Of a stretch of 6,594 nucleotides of DNA, positions 1-6,000 are shown one piece after another. Both the position numbers and the translations under genes were made by a program. Below the pieces are notes generated by a model that was not told the DNA's origin, ran no database searches, and saw nothing but the letters and a program-made list of their open reading frames with translations. The stretch is taken from the NCBI GenBank assembly GCA_947378695.1, contig CANCKZ010000042.1, forward strand, positions 1-6,594, in the 5' to 3' direction. The stretch is from Rickettsiales bacterium. Lineage in GTDB: Bacteria > Pseudomonadota > Alphaproteobacteria > Rickettsiales > Deianiraeaceae. How positions within the stretch are numbered: position 1 is the first letter of the stretch; each line of letters begins with the position of its first letter.

Positions 1-188
1 TCAAGGAACATCACGCCTGAGGATTTCGCAAATTTACCGTTCGGGTTTGAAAATCCAACATGATTTGCCGACCATGTAATGTTCGTGTGGGTTGGATCAA
101 GGACAAATTTTTCCGCTTTCGCGTTTGCGTTGAGTGTTGTCAAAAGTGCAACTGCCGAAAAACTGGCGATTTTAATAATATTTTTCAT
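1..188 (-). CDS. YceI family periplasmic protein, N-terminal part (runs off the window)
   Basis: The frame starts at the ATG on the minus strand at 188 and stays open to base 1, giving 62 complete codons. Residues 1-25 look like a Sec signal peptide: a short basic start (MKNIIK), a hydrophobic core (IASFSAVALLTTL) and a small-residue cleavage region, ANAKA, with likely cleavage after Ala25 or Ala23. The mature start has the YceI opening pattern: KFVLDPTHTNITW, then NHVGFSNPNGKF and a G-V-M-F-L strand. This corresponds to the family's D-x-x-H-[ST] and H-x-G-[FY]-S..G-x-F motifs. YceI proteins are secreted lipocalin-like beta-barrels, and some bind isoprenoid lipids. Their cellular role is often unclear, and I cannot assign one here. 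The family is usually about 170-200 residues, so roughly two thirds are missing. The leader just before the ATG is A-rich with no Shine-Dalgarno. It is divergent from rpsT. Confidence 0.85.
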   Translation of the reverse strand, partial: MKNIIKIASFSAVALLTTLNANAKAEKFVLDPTHTNITWSANHVGFSNPNGKFAKSSGVMFL

Positions 189-216
189 TTTTTTTATTGA
201 TTTAGTGATATGATAA

Positions 217-245
217 TTGATAAAAGCAATCGGGTTAATTGTCAA
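217..245 (-). promoter_or_regulatory. Candidate sigma70-type promoter for the yceI-like gene
   Basis: Read on the minus strand, a perfect TTGACA (245 down to 240) is followed after 17 nt by TATCAA (222 down to 217), which matches TATAAT at four of six positions. Transcription would start about 20 nt upstream of the ATG at 188. The -35 box and spacing are good and the -10 is mediocre. This is inferred from sequence alone. Confidence 0.4.
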
Positions 246-297
246 GTGATAAAAATTTTCATCAACATGGCGAAAACTCAAAATAAAAACTTGACAA
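239..297. repeat. 9-bp inverted repeat (TTGTCAAGT / ACTTGACAA) in the yceI-rpsT divergent region
   Basis: TTGTCAAGT at 239-247 is the exact reverse complement of ACTTGACAA at 289-297, with 41 bp between them. Each arm contains a TTGACA -35 box, one for each direction of transcription. The symmetry may simply reflect two consensus -35 elements facing apart, not a regulator site. The rest of 189-347 is AT-rich with T-runs, and I see no RNA gene in it. Confidence 0.4.
291..296 (+). promoter_or_regulatory. Candidate -35 box for the rpsT-tal-dut operon
   Basis: This is a perfect TTGACA 52 bp upstream of the rpsT ATG. The 16-18 nt downstream position is pyrimidine-rich (around 313-320) and offers no good -10 hexamer. 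The nearest purine-rich candidates (TTGTAG at 318, TAGAAA at 321) are too far away at 21-24 nt. Either the -10 is highly degenerate or the real promoter differs. Only the -35 match is seen directly. Confidence 0.3.
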
Positions 298-333
298 ATA
301 TTTTTTTTCATTTTCTTTTGTAGAAAATAATTT

Positions 334-340
334 AAGTGAT
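334..340 (+). promoter_or_regulatory. Non-canonical ribosome-binding candidate (AAGTGAT) before rpsT
   Basis: AAGTGAT ends 7 nt before the ATG at 348. It does not contain GGAGG, but its GTGAT can pair exactly with AUCAC, which lies immediately 5' of the CCUCC anti-Shine-Dalgarno in typical bacterial 16S rRNA tails (GAUCACCUCCUU). The same heptamer sits 8 nt before lon. The position supports 348 over an in-frame GTG at 336, which would overlap this element and add four residues unknown in S20. Confidence 0.35.
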
Positions 341-347
341 AGTCAAA

Positions 348-614
348 ATGGCAAATAAATCCGCTTCAAAAAAGGATATCAAACAAAGCGAAAAACGCAG
401 AGTTGCAAATAAATCTCGCAGAACTTTCGTTAAAACTTGCGTAAAAAATGTTGAAGAAAGCATTAAAGGTGGCAACAAAGAAAAAGCTATGCTTGCACTA
501 AAAGCCTTCGAAAAACAAGGTATGAAAGCTGTTACAAAAGGTGTTTTCCACATCAAAACAATTTCAAGAAAAATTTCTCGTCTATATTCACGCGTTAAAG
601 TTCTTGCTTCATGA
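348..614 (+). CDS. rpsT: 30S ribosomal protein S20
   Basis: This encodes an 88-residue, strongly basic protein, almost identical in length to E. coli S20 (87). S20 is a primary 16S rRNA-binding protein of the small subunit, a three-helix bundle at the base of the body. The start [18 protein letters not shown] corresponds to the family's MANhKSAkKRirqseKRr opening. It is followed by N-x-S-R-R-T and K-T-x-V-K, then an Ala/Lys-rich middle helix (KAMLALKAF). The end, [20 protein letters not shown], matches the family's kGxihkntAaRkksRLxxkv signature. I chose the ATG at 348 because S20 proteins begin M-A-N; a GTG twelve bases upstream is less likely. The TGA stop overlaps the ATG of the transaldolase gene (ATGA, 611-614), so translational coupling is likely. 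In many genomes rpsT stands alone, so its place at the head of a metabolic operon is mildly unusual. Confidence 0.96.
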   Translation: MANKSASKKDIKQSEKRRVANKSRRTFVKTCVKNVEESIKGGNKEKAMLALKAFEKQGMKAVTKGVFHIKTISRKISRLYSRVKVLAS

Positions 615-1255
615 AAATATTTCTTGATACTGCCGAAATTTCGCAAATTCGCTCACTGAACGATCTTGGAATTATTGATGGCGTTACAACCAACCCAAGT
701 ATAATTGCAAAATCAGGCAGAAAATTTCAAGATGTTATCGCTGAAATCTGCTCAATAGTTGAAGGCCCAGTAAGTGCGGAGGTTATCGCAACCACTCGCA
801 ACGAAATGCTTGCGGAGGCTCTTGAACTTGTGCAGATTTCTCCAAATGTTTGCATAAAACTTCCAACAACAATTGAGGGAATCCACACTTGCAATGCCCT
901 TGCAAACAAAGGCATTATGGTGAACATGACCCTTTGCTTTTCCGCACAACAAGCACTTTTAGTCGCAAAAGCTGGTGCATCTTTCGTCTCACCATTCGTT
1001 GGAAGACTTGATGACATTGGTCACGATGGTCTATCTTTAATCGCAGAAATCAGAGAAATCTACAATAATTACGAATTTCCAACCGAAATTCTTGCTGCGT
1101 CTGCTCGTAATTCATACCATTTCACACAATGTGCAAAAATTGGTGCAGATGTCATAACAATTCCACCAAGCTTAATCGAATCTTTCATCAAACACCCATT
1201 GACGGACAAAGGTCTTGAAATTTTCGCAAATGATTGGAAATCCGCACAAAAATGA
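611..1255 (+). CDS. tal: Transaldolase, short TalC/FSA-like subfamily
   Basis: This 214-residue protein is a TIM-barrel class I aldolase of the small transaldolase / fructose-6-phosphate aldolase group, normally 210-220 residues. Such enzymes transfer a dihydroxyacetone unit between sugar phosphates in the non-oxidative pentose phosphate pathway. Visible motifs are FLDTAE with Asp6, GVTTNPSII (24-32), the Schiff-base lysine Lys83 in [13 protein letters not shown] (104-111) and [11 protein letters not shown] (125-135). By alignment with E. coli FSA, Glu57 (SAEVIATT) replaces FSA's Gln59 and Phe129 replaces its Tyr131. Both are the transaldolase-type residues, so I favour transaldolase over FSA. 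The gene overlaps rpsT upstream and dut downstream by ATGA, indicating a coupled three-gene operon. There is no clear Shine-Dalgarno before 611. Confidence 0.93.
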   Translation: MKIFLDTAEISQIRSLNDLGIIDGVTTNPSIIAKSGRKFQDVIAEICSIVEGPVSAEVIATTRNEMLAEALELVQISPNVCIKLPTTIEGIHTCNALANKGIMVNMTLCFSAQQALLVAKAGASFVSPFVGRLDDIGHDGLSLIAEIREIYNNYEFPTEILAASARNSYHFTQCAKIGADVITIPPSLIESFIKHPLTDKGLEIFANDWKSAQK

Positions 1256-1689
1256 AAGTATTAATCAAAAAACTCTCCGAAAACGCAACAATTCCCGAAT
1301 ACAAAACGGTGGGTTCAAGCGGTTTTGATGTCTCCGCCTGCATCGATGCCAACATAACCCTTGCACCGCAGTCGATTACAATGGTCAAAACTGGTCTTTC
1401 ACTTGAACTTCCGGAAGGTTTTGAAGCACAGGTTCGATCTCGCTCTGGCTTGGCATTGAAAAACGGCGTTTTTGTTCTTAACTCACCCGGAACCGTTGAT
1501 AACGATTATCGTGGTGAACTTTGCGTCATTTTAGCAAATTTTTCCAGCCAACCATTCACAGTTGAAAACGGCATGCGAATTGCACAAGTTGTCATAGCAA
1601 AATACGCACAATTTCCCATCGAAATCGTGGAAATTCTAACAGAAACACAGCGTGGATCTGGCGGCTTTGGCTCAACTGGTTTGAAGTAA
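1252..1689 (+). CDS. dut: dUTP diphosphatase (dUTPase)
   Basis: This 145-residue trimeric-type dUTPase hydrolyses dUTP to dUMP and pyrophosphate. It keeps uracil out of DNA and supplies dUMP for thymidylate synthesis. All five family motifs are present: [10 protein letters not shown] (21-29); II, RSRSGLA (62-68); [14 protein letters not shown] (80-90) with catalytic Asp83 and the uracil-stacking Tyr86; [12 protein letters not shown] (109-118); [11 protein letters not shown] (134-143), the C-terminal arm that closes over the phosphates. The length matches the bacterial family (about 145-155). I take the ATG at 1252, which overlaps the transaldolase stop as ATGA. A TTG at 1234 in the same frame would add six residues lying inside tal and is unlikely. 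The TAA stop is one base away from the end of the convergent folE. Confidence 0.96.
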   Translation: MKVLIKKLSENATIPEYKTVGSSGFDVSACIDANITLAPQSITMVKTGLSLELPEGFEAQVRSRSGLALKNGVFVLNSPGTVDNDYRGELCVILANFSSQPFTVENGMRIAQVVIAKYAQFPIEIVEILTETQRGSGGFGSTGLK

Positions 1690-1690
1690 A

Positions 1691-2179
1691 TCAACGAGAA
1701 ATCGTGTGCGATGTCCTCACTTTTGGCAGGTTTTCCGTCGTTTTTTGCATGCAATAATGCACGGCAGAAATCTCAACCGTAACACACTTCGCTTCAACGC
1801 CGTCAAAAATTGCTTGTGCAATCTCCATAGTCAAATCCTCTTGTAATTGCAGGCGTTTCGTCAAGGCAAAAACGCAATCCGTTATGCGTGAAAGCCCAAT
1901 AATCCAGTCATTTGGTGTGTATGAAACCGAAATTTTCCCGATAATTGGGCTGAAATGATGCTTGCAGTGGCTGTAAAAGTTGATATCACGAAACTCTATC
2001 GCAGAATTATAGCCGTTGTTTGGCATTTTTCCTGCAAAAATTTTCTCAAAATCAACATCATATCCGCCAAGTTCACGCATTAATTTTTCCGTGGATTTCT
2101 CAACGAAATTTGCACGCTCGCCATTTGGAAGGTTTTGCGATATTGTGTGAAATGCTTGCTCCAAACTGGGTTTATTCAT
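1691..2179 (-). CDS. folE: GTP cyclohydrolase I (FolE) homologue with an altered active site
   Basis: This 162-residue T-fold protein resembles FolE, which opens GTP to dihydroneopterin triphosphate at the head of tetrahydrofolate synthesis. It is shorter than usual (about 180-220). Family features are RDINFYSHC-KHHFSPIIGK (64-82), YTPNDWIIGLS (87-97), KRLQLQEDLT (108-117) and VHYCM (140-144). The zinc ligands Cys72, His75 and Cys143, His74 and His141 of the catalytic pocket, and the guanine-anchoring Glu114 are retained. Aligned to E. coli FolE without gaps in these blocks, Lys73 replaces Glu111 of the C-E-H-H motif, Asp101 replaces Arg139 and Thr147 replaces Arg185, the last two being triphosphate contacts. 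The usual T-P-x-R motif near the N-terminus is not recognisable. So the fold assignment is strong, but GTP cyclohydrolase activity is uncertain. The start overlaps the lon stop (ATGA, 2176-2179), making folE the downstream gene of a lon-folE unit. I see no Shine-Dalgarno. Confidence 0.82.
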   Translation of the reverse strand: MNKPSLEQAFHTISQNLPNGERANFVEKSTEKLMRELGGYDVDFEKIFAGKMPNNGYNSAIEFRDINFYSHCKHHFSPIIGKISVSYTPNDWIIGLSRITDCVFALTKRLQLQEDLTMEIAQAIFDGVEAKCVTVEISAVHYCMQKTTENLPKVRTSHTISR

Positions 2180-4530
2180 CGGTTCAAAGCAAGTTCGATA
2201 ATCTCAGAAACATGTTTCACTGGGTGAATTTTCAGTTTATCCTTAATTTCAGCAGGCACATCTTCCAAATCTTTTGTGTTTTTTGCGGGAATGAAAACTT
2301 CATCAATGCCACTGCGAACCGCCGACATCAACTTTTCTTTCAAGCCGCCAATTGGCAAAACTTTGCCTTGAAGATTAATTTCGCCCGTCATTGCAATGTT
2401 GTTTTTGACTGGAATATTTGTGAAAAGCGACACAAGCGAAGTTACGATTGTAACACCTGCCGAGGGTCCATCTTTTGGAGTCGCACCCTCTGGAACATGC
2501 ACATGGACATCGTTTTTTTGCAGATCCTCCATTGCAATTCCGTAAAGTTCAGCGTGAGATTTTAAGTAAGCAAAGGCAATTTGCATTGATTCCTTCATAA
2601 CATCGCCAAGTTTTCCTGTGAATTTAATCTCCCCTTTTCCGCCTGCAATTTTTATCGATTCAATCGAAAGAATATCACCGCCTGCGGAAGTGTAAGCAAG
2701 ACCAGTAGTAACACCAACCGTTATGCCGTCTTCTTTTTCGCCGTGTTCATACTTTGCAACACCAAGGTAGTCCTTCAAGTTTTCTGGCGAAATTTCACAT
2801 TTTTTCACTTCCTCTTTAAGAATTTTTACCAAAGCCTTTCTGCCAAGTTTGAAAATATTTTGCTTCAAGTTCCGCACGCCAGATTCCCTCGTATAATGGT
2901 TTATCAGTGAAAGAATTGCGGTATCGGAAATTTGCATTTCGTCTTTTTTAATCCCAACTTCTTTCAAAGTTTCTGGAATAATATATTCCTTTGCAATTTG
3001 CACTTTTTCAAGTTCGGTGTAGCCACTCACATTCACAAGTTCCATACGGTCAAGCAATGGTTGAGAAATCTTCAAGCTGTTTGCCGTTGCGATGAATGTT
3101 ATGTTGGAAAGGTCGAAGTCTACTTCAAGGTAGTTATCTTGAAAAGCCTTGTTTTGTTCAGGGTCAAGAACTTCAAGTAGTGCGGAGGCTGGGTCTCCCT
3201 TATAGGAATCCGAAATTTTGTCGATTTCATCAAGTAAAATAACGGGGTTCATTGTGCCTGCTTTTTTAATCGCACCGATAATTTTTCCGGGATACGCACC
3301 GATGTATGTCTTCCTGTGACCACGAATTTCCGCTTCGTCCCTCATTCCACCAAGCGAAACCTTAGCGTATTTTTTCCCCATAGCTTCCGCAATTGAGGCA
3401 ACGATGCTCGTTTTTCCAACACCGGGAGGACCATACAAGCATAAAATTTGCCCTTTTGGTTTTTCAATTCGGGAATAAACGGCAATATATTCAAAAATGC
3501 GTTCTTTAATTTTATCAAGTCCGTAGTGGTGTTTGTTAAGAATTTCGCCCGCTTTTTTTGCACTAATTTTGCTTTTGGAAAAGCTGTTCCAAGGCAGTGC
3601 GAACATCCAGTCAAGATAAGTTTTCACGATAGAATTTTCCGATGAATACGATGAAAGAGACTTCAAATGTGCAATTTCTTCGGCAATTTTTTCCTTAATT
3701 TCCTTTGGAGCCTTCAAAGCTTTCAGCATTTTTTCATACTTTTCCACGCCGTCAGAATCCTTTCCGCTTGTTGCGTTAAGTTCCTTTTGAAGAACATCAA
3801 TTTGTTCACGAAGATAGTGTTCTTGCTGGTTTTTTGTTAAATTTTGACGCACCTTGCCCTGAATTTTATTTTCAAGTTCGGCAAGTTTCATTTCATTTGC
3901 ATAAACTTTGGCAATTTTTGTCACCCTTATTGTGAAGTCTAGTTCTTGTAAAATGTCCATTTTTTCTGCAATTTTAATGGGCATTGTTGAAGATATAATA
4001 TCAGTATAAACCTCCGATTCCTCCACCTGTGCAACCGTTGCAACGATATCAACTGGAATGACATTGGAAACTTTAACATATTCGCTGAATGTGTTTTTTA
4101 ATGCACGAACAAGAAGTTTTGCGTCCTCATCGCTGATAGGATTCGTCTTTTCTTTGGTAAATTCTGCGGTTATCAATTTTTTTGTTTCATCGTTGTGAAA
4201 TGTATGAATGCGAACTCGTGTGTGAACATCAACGATGATTTTCATTTCCACCTTGCCCGTTTTTGCAACATGAACAATATTTGCCAATGCACCGTATTGA
4301 TACAGGTTATCAACCGTTACTTCGTCAATGTTTGCTTTTTTTTGTGTCACAATAACAATTTGCTGTCCTTCTTTGAACGCCGTGTTAATTGCGTTGATGG
4401 ATTGCGGTCGACCAATATAGAGGGGGACTATTGTATTTGGAAATGTTACGATGTCTCTGATAGCAACAACAGGTGCTGTTTGCACATTTGTTTTCTGTTC
4501 GTTTGCTATTTGTTCGTTTTCATTTGTCAT
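2176..4530 (-). CDS. lon: ATP-dependent protease Lon (LonA type)
   Basis: This complete 784-residue protein is the same length as E. coli Lon. Lon is a cytoplasmic homohexameric AAA+ serine protease that degrades misfolded and selected regulatory proteins. Domains run in order. The N-terminal substrate-recognition domain spans about 18-210, opening PVVAIRDIVTFPNTIVPLYIG. A coiled-coil linker spans about 215-300 (NQQEHYLREQIDVLQKEL). The AAA+ module has Walker A GPPGVGKT (367-374), Walker B VILLDEID (430-437), sensor-1 ATANS (481-485) and the Arg495 region (LLDRME). The protease domain spans about 595-784, with catalytic Ser690 in KDGPSAG and Lys733 in GGLKEK. No key residue is missing. The start at 4530 (MTNENEQ) has AAGTGAT 8 nt upstream. 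A candidate promoter lies at 4555-4582. The gene diverges from nuoN and overlaps folE by 4 bp. No classical heat-shock promoter was recognised. Confidence 0.98.
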   Translation of the reverse strand: MTNENEQIANEQKTNVQTAPVVAIRDIVTFPNTIVPLYIGRPQSINAINTAFKEGQQIVIVTQKKANIDEVTVDNLYQYGALANIVHVAKTGKVEMKIIVDVHTRVRIHTFHNDETKKLITAEFTKEKTNPISDEDAKLLVRALKNTFSEYVKVSNVIPVDIVATVAQVEESEVYTDIISSTMPIKIAEKMDILQELDFTIRVTKIAKVYANEMKLAELENKIQGKVRQNLTKNQQEHYLREQIDVLQKELNATSGKDSDGVEKYEKMLKALKAPKEIKEKIAEEIAHLKSLSSYSSENSIVKTYLDWMFALPWNSFSKSKISAKKAGEILNKHHYGLDKIKERIFEYIAVYSRIEKPKGQILCLYGPPGVGKTSIVASIAEAMGKKYAKVSLGGMRDEAEIRGHRKTYIGAYPGKIIGAIKKAGTMNPVILLDEIDKISDSYKGDPASALLEVLDPEQNKAFQDNYLEVDFDLSNITFIATANSLKISQPLLDRMELVNVSGYTELEKVQIAKEYIIPETLKEVGIKKDEMQISDTAILSLINHYTRESGVRNLKQNIFKLGRKALVKILKEEVKKCEISPENLKDYLGVAKYEHGEKEDGITVGVTTGLAYTSAGGDILSIESIKIAGGKGEIKFTGKLGDVMKESMQIAFAYLKSHAELYGIAMEDLQKNDVHVHVPEGATPKDGPSAGVTIVTSLVSLFTNIPVKNNIAMTGEINLQGKVLPIGGLKEKLMSAVRSGIDEVFIPAKNTKDLEDVPAEIKDKLKIHPVKHVSEIIELALNR

Positions 4531-4538
4531 GTTAAAAA

Positions 4539-4545
4539 ATCACTT
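4539..4545 (-). promoter_or_regulatory. Non-canonical ribosome-binding candidate (AAGTGAT) before lon
   Basis: On the minus strand AAGTGAT ends 8 nt before the lon ATG. It is the same heptamer, in nearly the same position, as before rpsT. It lacks a GGAGG core; GTGAT could pair with the AUCAC stretch of the 16S rRNA tail. No other Shine-Dalgarno-like sequence lies upstream of lon. Confidence 0.35.
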
Positions 4546-4554
4546 GCATTTTAA

Positions 4555-4582
4555 GATATAGTTTGACTTTAAAATAAGTCAA
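4555..4582 (-). promoter_or_regulatory. Candidate sigma70-type promoter for lon-folE
   Basis: On the minus strand TTGACT (4582 down to 4577) is followed after 16 nt by TATATC (4560 down to 4555). The -35 matches consensus at five of six positions and the -10 at four of six. A second TTGACT overlaps it just upstream (4587-4582), but that one would give a 21-nt spacer. The predicted leader is about 20 nt. This is inferred from sequence only. Confidence 0.4.
4563..4582. repeat. Inverted repeat TTGACTT-N6-AAGTCAA in the lon/nuoN divergent region
   Basis: TTGACTT (4563-4569) and AAGTCAA (4576-4582) are exact reverse complements around the 6-bp centre TAAAAT. Each arm contains a TTGACT -35-like box, one for each transcription direction. 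It could be a dimeric regulator's operator, or simply two facing promoter elements. The rest of 4531-4621 is AT-rich and holds no gene or RNA that I can recognise. Confidence 0.5.
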
Positions 4583-4593
4583 GTCAATATACG
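4563..4593 (+). promoter_or_regulatory. Weak candidate promoter for nuoN
   Basis: TTGACT (4563-4568) is followed by TATACG (4588-4593) after 19 nt. The spacing is longer than ideal and the -10 matches four of six positions. If real, its -35 lies inside the spacer of the lon promoter, so RNA polymerase could not occupy both at once. Confidence 0.25.
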
Positions 4594-4621
4594 GAAAAAT
4601 TTTAATGAATTGTTAAGCATT

Positions 4622-5998
4622 ATGTATAACATTTTAGCCATCATCTCAAACTCAACCTTGGAATTTTCATTACTTGGAGTTGCACTATTTTCGTTGGTAA
4701 TATCCCTGATAAAACCAACTGGCGTTTCAAAATCTGTGCGAAACATTTCCATTGCATCACTTTCAGCGATGATCATCTTCGTATTTTTCAATGAAATAAT
4801 ATTTGCAAGAAATGTGAATATTGTGCATTTGTTGATGATGTTCATCGCCCTTCTCCTCGTTCATTTGCATGTATATTACGGCTCTCATAAGTTGGCGAAT
4901 TTCAGCGTATATTTCCTTGTAATAACAAGTGTTATTGGGTGTTTGTTTGCAATGAAAGCAAGGGATTTCCTCTCGCTTTATCTTGCCTTTGAAACCGTTT
5001 CATTTGTTGGATACATTCTTGTTGGAATGATGAGTAAAAAGCCGTTTGTTTCGGAATCTGCGGTGAAATATTTCGTTATTGGAGGGGTTTGCTCCGCACT
5101 TATGCTTTTTGGAATTTCATTTATCTACGGCGTTTCAAATTCAATACAATTTGCCGATGTCGTAAATTCACCGCTTGCAACCATTGGAATTATTCTATTT
5201 CTTTGCGGGGTTTTCTTCAAACTTACCGCTTTTCCGTTCCATTTCTGGGCACCGGATGTCTATTCCGCAACCAACCTGCCAGCACTTGGGGTCATATCCG
5301 TTCTGCCAAAAATTGCCGCACTATTTGCCTTTGCAAACCTAATTCCATCGCTTCACAGCAACCTTGCCTTCACGGTAATCGCACTTGTTTCTGTTGGATC
5401 AATGTTCATTGGTGCCTTTGGTGGAGTCTTCCAAAACCACATTCAACGCATTCTTGCATACAGTGGAATCGCAAACATGGGCTACATTCTTGCAATATAT
5501 ACCGACCCTGCCTTCTCATACCAAACCCTCGTTGAATTTGTTGTGATATACGCCGTTTCAATTTTGTTCACAATCACAATTTTAATGTCCATTCGCAAAA
5601 ATTTTGGCTACGAACGCACCATAACATCGCTTCAAGGGCTTTATAAAACCAACCCCGTGCTGGCATTTTTGTTAAGCTTCTCACTTCTAAACCTTGCCGG
5701 AATTCCACCACTTGCCGGCTTCGTTGCAAAATATGTGATAATCAAAGACCTTCTCTCCTCACAACACTACACCCTTGCAATTGCGATAGTTTTGTCCTCC
5801 GCAACAGCACTGTTTTACTACCTAAAAATCATCAAAAACCTTTACCTATCCCAGCCTTCAAAAGAACTTGAACTTTACAAATCGTTCAATATTGCAATCA
5901 CTATTAAAACATATACCGCCATAATGTTGCTTTTCTGCACAACATACGCCTTCTTTCAATATACACCATTTTATAAATCTCTCCTTTGGCAATTTTAA
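4622..5998 (+). CDS. nuoN: NADH-quinone oxidoreductase subunit N (complex I)
   Basis: This 458-residue, very hydrophobic, multi-spanning inner-membrane protein belongs to the antiporter-like (Mrp) subunits of complex I, which pump protons as NADH is oxidised. NuoN-type motifs are RDFLSLYLAFETVSFVGYIL with Glu124 in the membrane, SAVKYFVIGG (Lys149), FFKLTAFPFHFWAPDVY (Lys200), SVLPKIAALFAF (Lys230) and NLAGIPPLAGFVAKY (Lys370). These are the Glu/Lys positions of the proposed proton path, corresponding to E. coli Glu133, Lys158, Lys217, Lys247 and Lys395. The length is within the family range, somewhat short at the N-terminus. I chose the ATG at 4622; an in-frame TTG at 4610 would add four residues. 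Neither has a Shine-Dalgarno. Genes before it are divergent and the next is lysA-like, so nuoN is not inside a nuo cluster here. NuoM or an Mrp subunit is less likely because the P-F-H-x-W-x-P-D-V-Y block and C-terminal A-G-I-P-P pattern fit NuoN. Confidence 0.92.
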   Translation: MYNILAIISNSTLEFSLLGVALFSLVISLIKPTGVSKSVRNISIASLSAMIIFVFFNEIIFARNVNIVHLLMMFIALLLVHLHVYYGSHKLANFSVYFLVITSVIGCLFAMKARDFLSLYLAFETVSFVGYILVGMMSKKPFVSESAVKYFVIGGVCSALMLFGISFIYGVSNSIQFADVVNSPLATIGIILFLCGVFFKLTAFPFHFWAPDVYSATNLPALGVISVLPKIAALFAFANLIPSLHSNLAFTVIALVSVGSMFIGAFGGVFQNHIQRILAYSGIANMGYILAIYTDPAFSYQTLVEFVVIYAVSILFTITILMSIRKNFGYERTITSLQGLYKTNPVLAFLLSFSLLNLAGIPPLAGFVAKYVIIKDLLSSQHYTLAIAIVLSSATALFYYLKIIKNLYLSQPSKELELYKSFNIAITIKTYTAIMLLFCTTYAFFQYTPFYKSLLWQF

Positions 5999-6000
5999 GT

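Noticed and set aside
297..326. T-rich tract before rpsT considered as an intrinsic terminator
   Set aside because: No GC-rich stem precedes the T-run and no gene ends there on the plus strand. AT richness of a promoter region explains it.
332..646. Open frame of 104 codons on the minus strand opposite rpsT
   Set aside because: It lies antisense to a clear S20 gene and its translation has no recognisable family pattern.
1701..1712. ATCG-TGTG-CGAT hairpin near the dut/folE junction as a terminator
   Set aside because: The stem is only 4 bp, no T-run follows it, and it lies within folE coding sequence.
1746..1753. TGCATGCA palindrome
   Set aside because: It falls in the folE codons for the C-terminal zinc-ligand region (Tyr-Cys-Met-Gln) and is explained by coding. 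A single 8-bp palindrome is expected by chance.
2020..2565. Open frame of 181 codons on the plus strand across folE and the 3' end of lon
   Set aside because: It is the complement of two well-supported coding regions, with an aromatic/His-rich composition typical of antisense reading. It has no motif and no start signal.
4195..4554. Open frame of 119 codons on the plus strand opposite the lon 5' end
   Set aside because: It is antisense to conserved Lon N-terminal coding sequence, Cys/Asn/Phe-rich, and has no family resemblance.
4605..4616. ATG-AAT-TGT-TAA mini-frame just before nuoN, considered as a regulatory leader peptide
   Set aside because: With three codons and no ribosome-binding sequence, an AT-rich leader produces such frames by chance.
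5089..5535. Open frame of 148 codons on the plus strand inside nuoN
   Set aside because: It is out of frame within a motif-rich NuoN gene. The Cys/Arg/Trp-rich product is a shadow translation.
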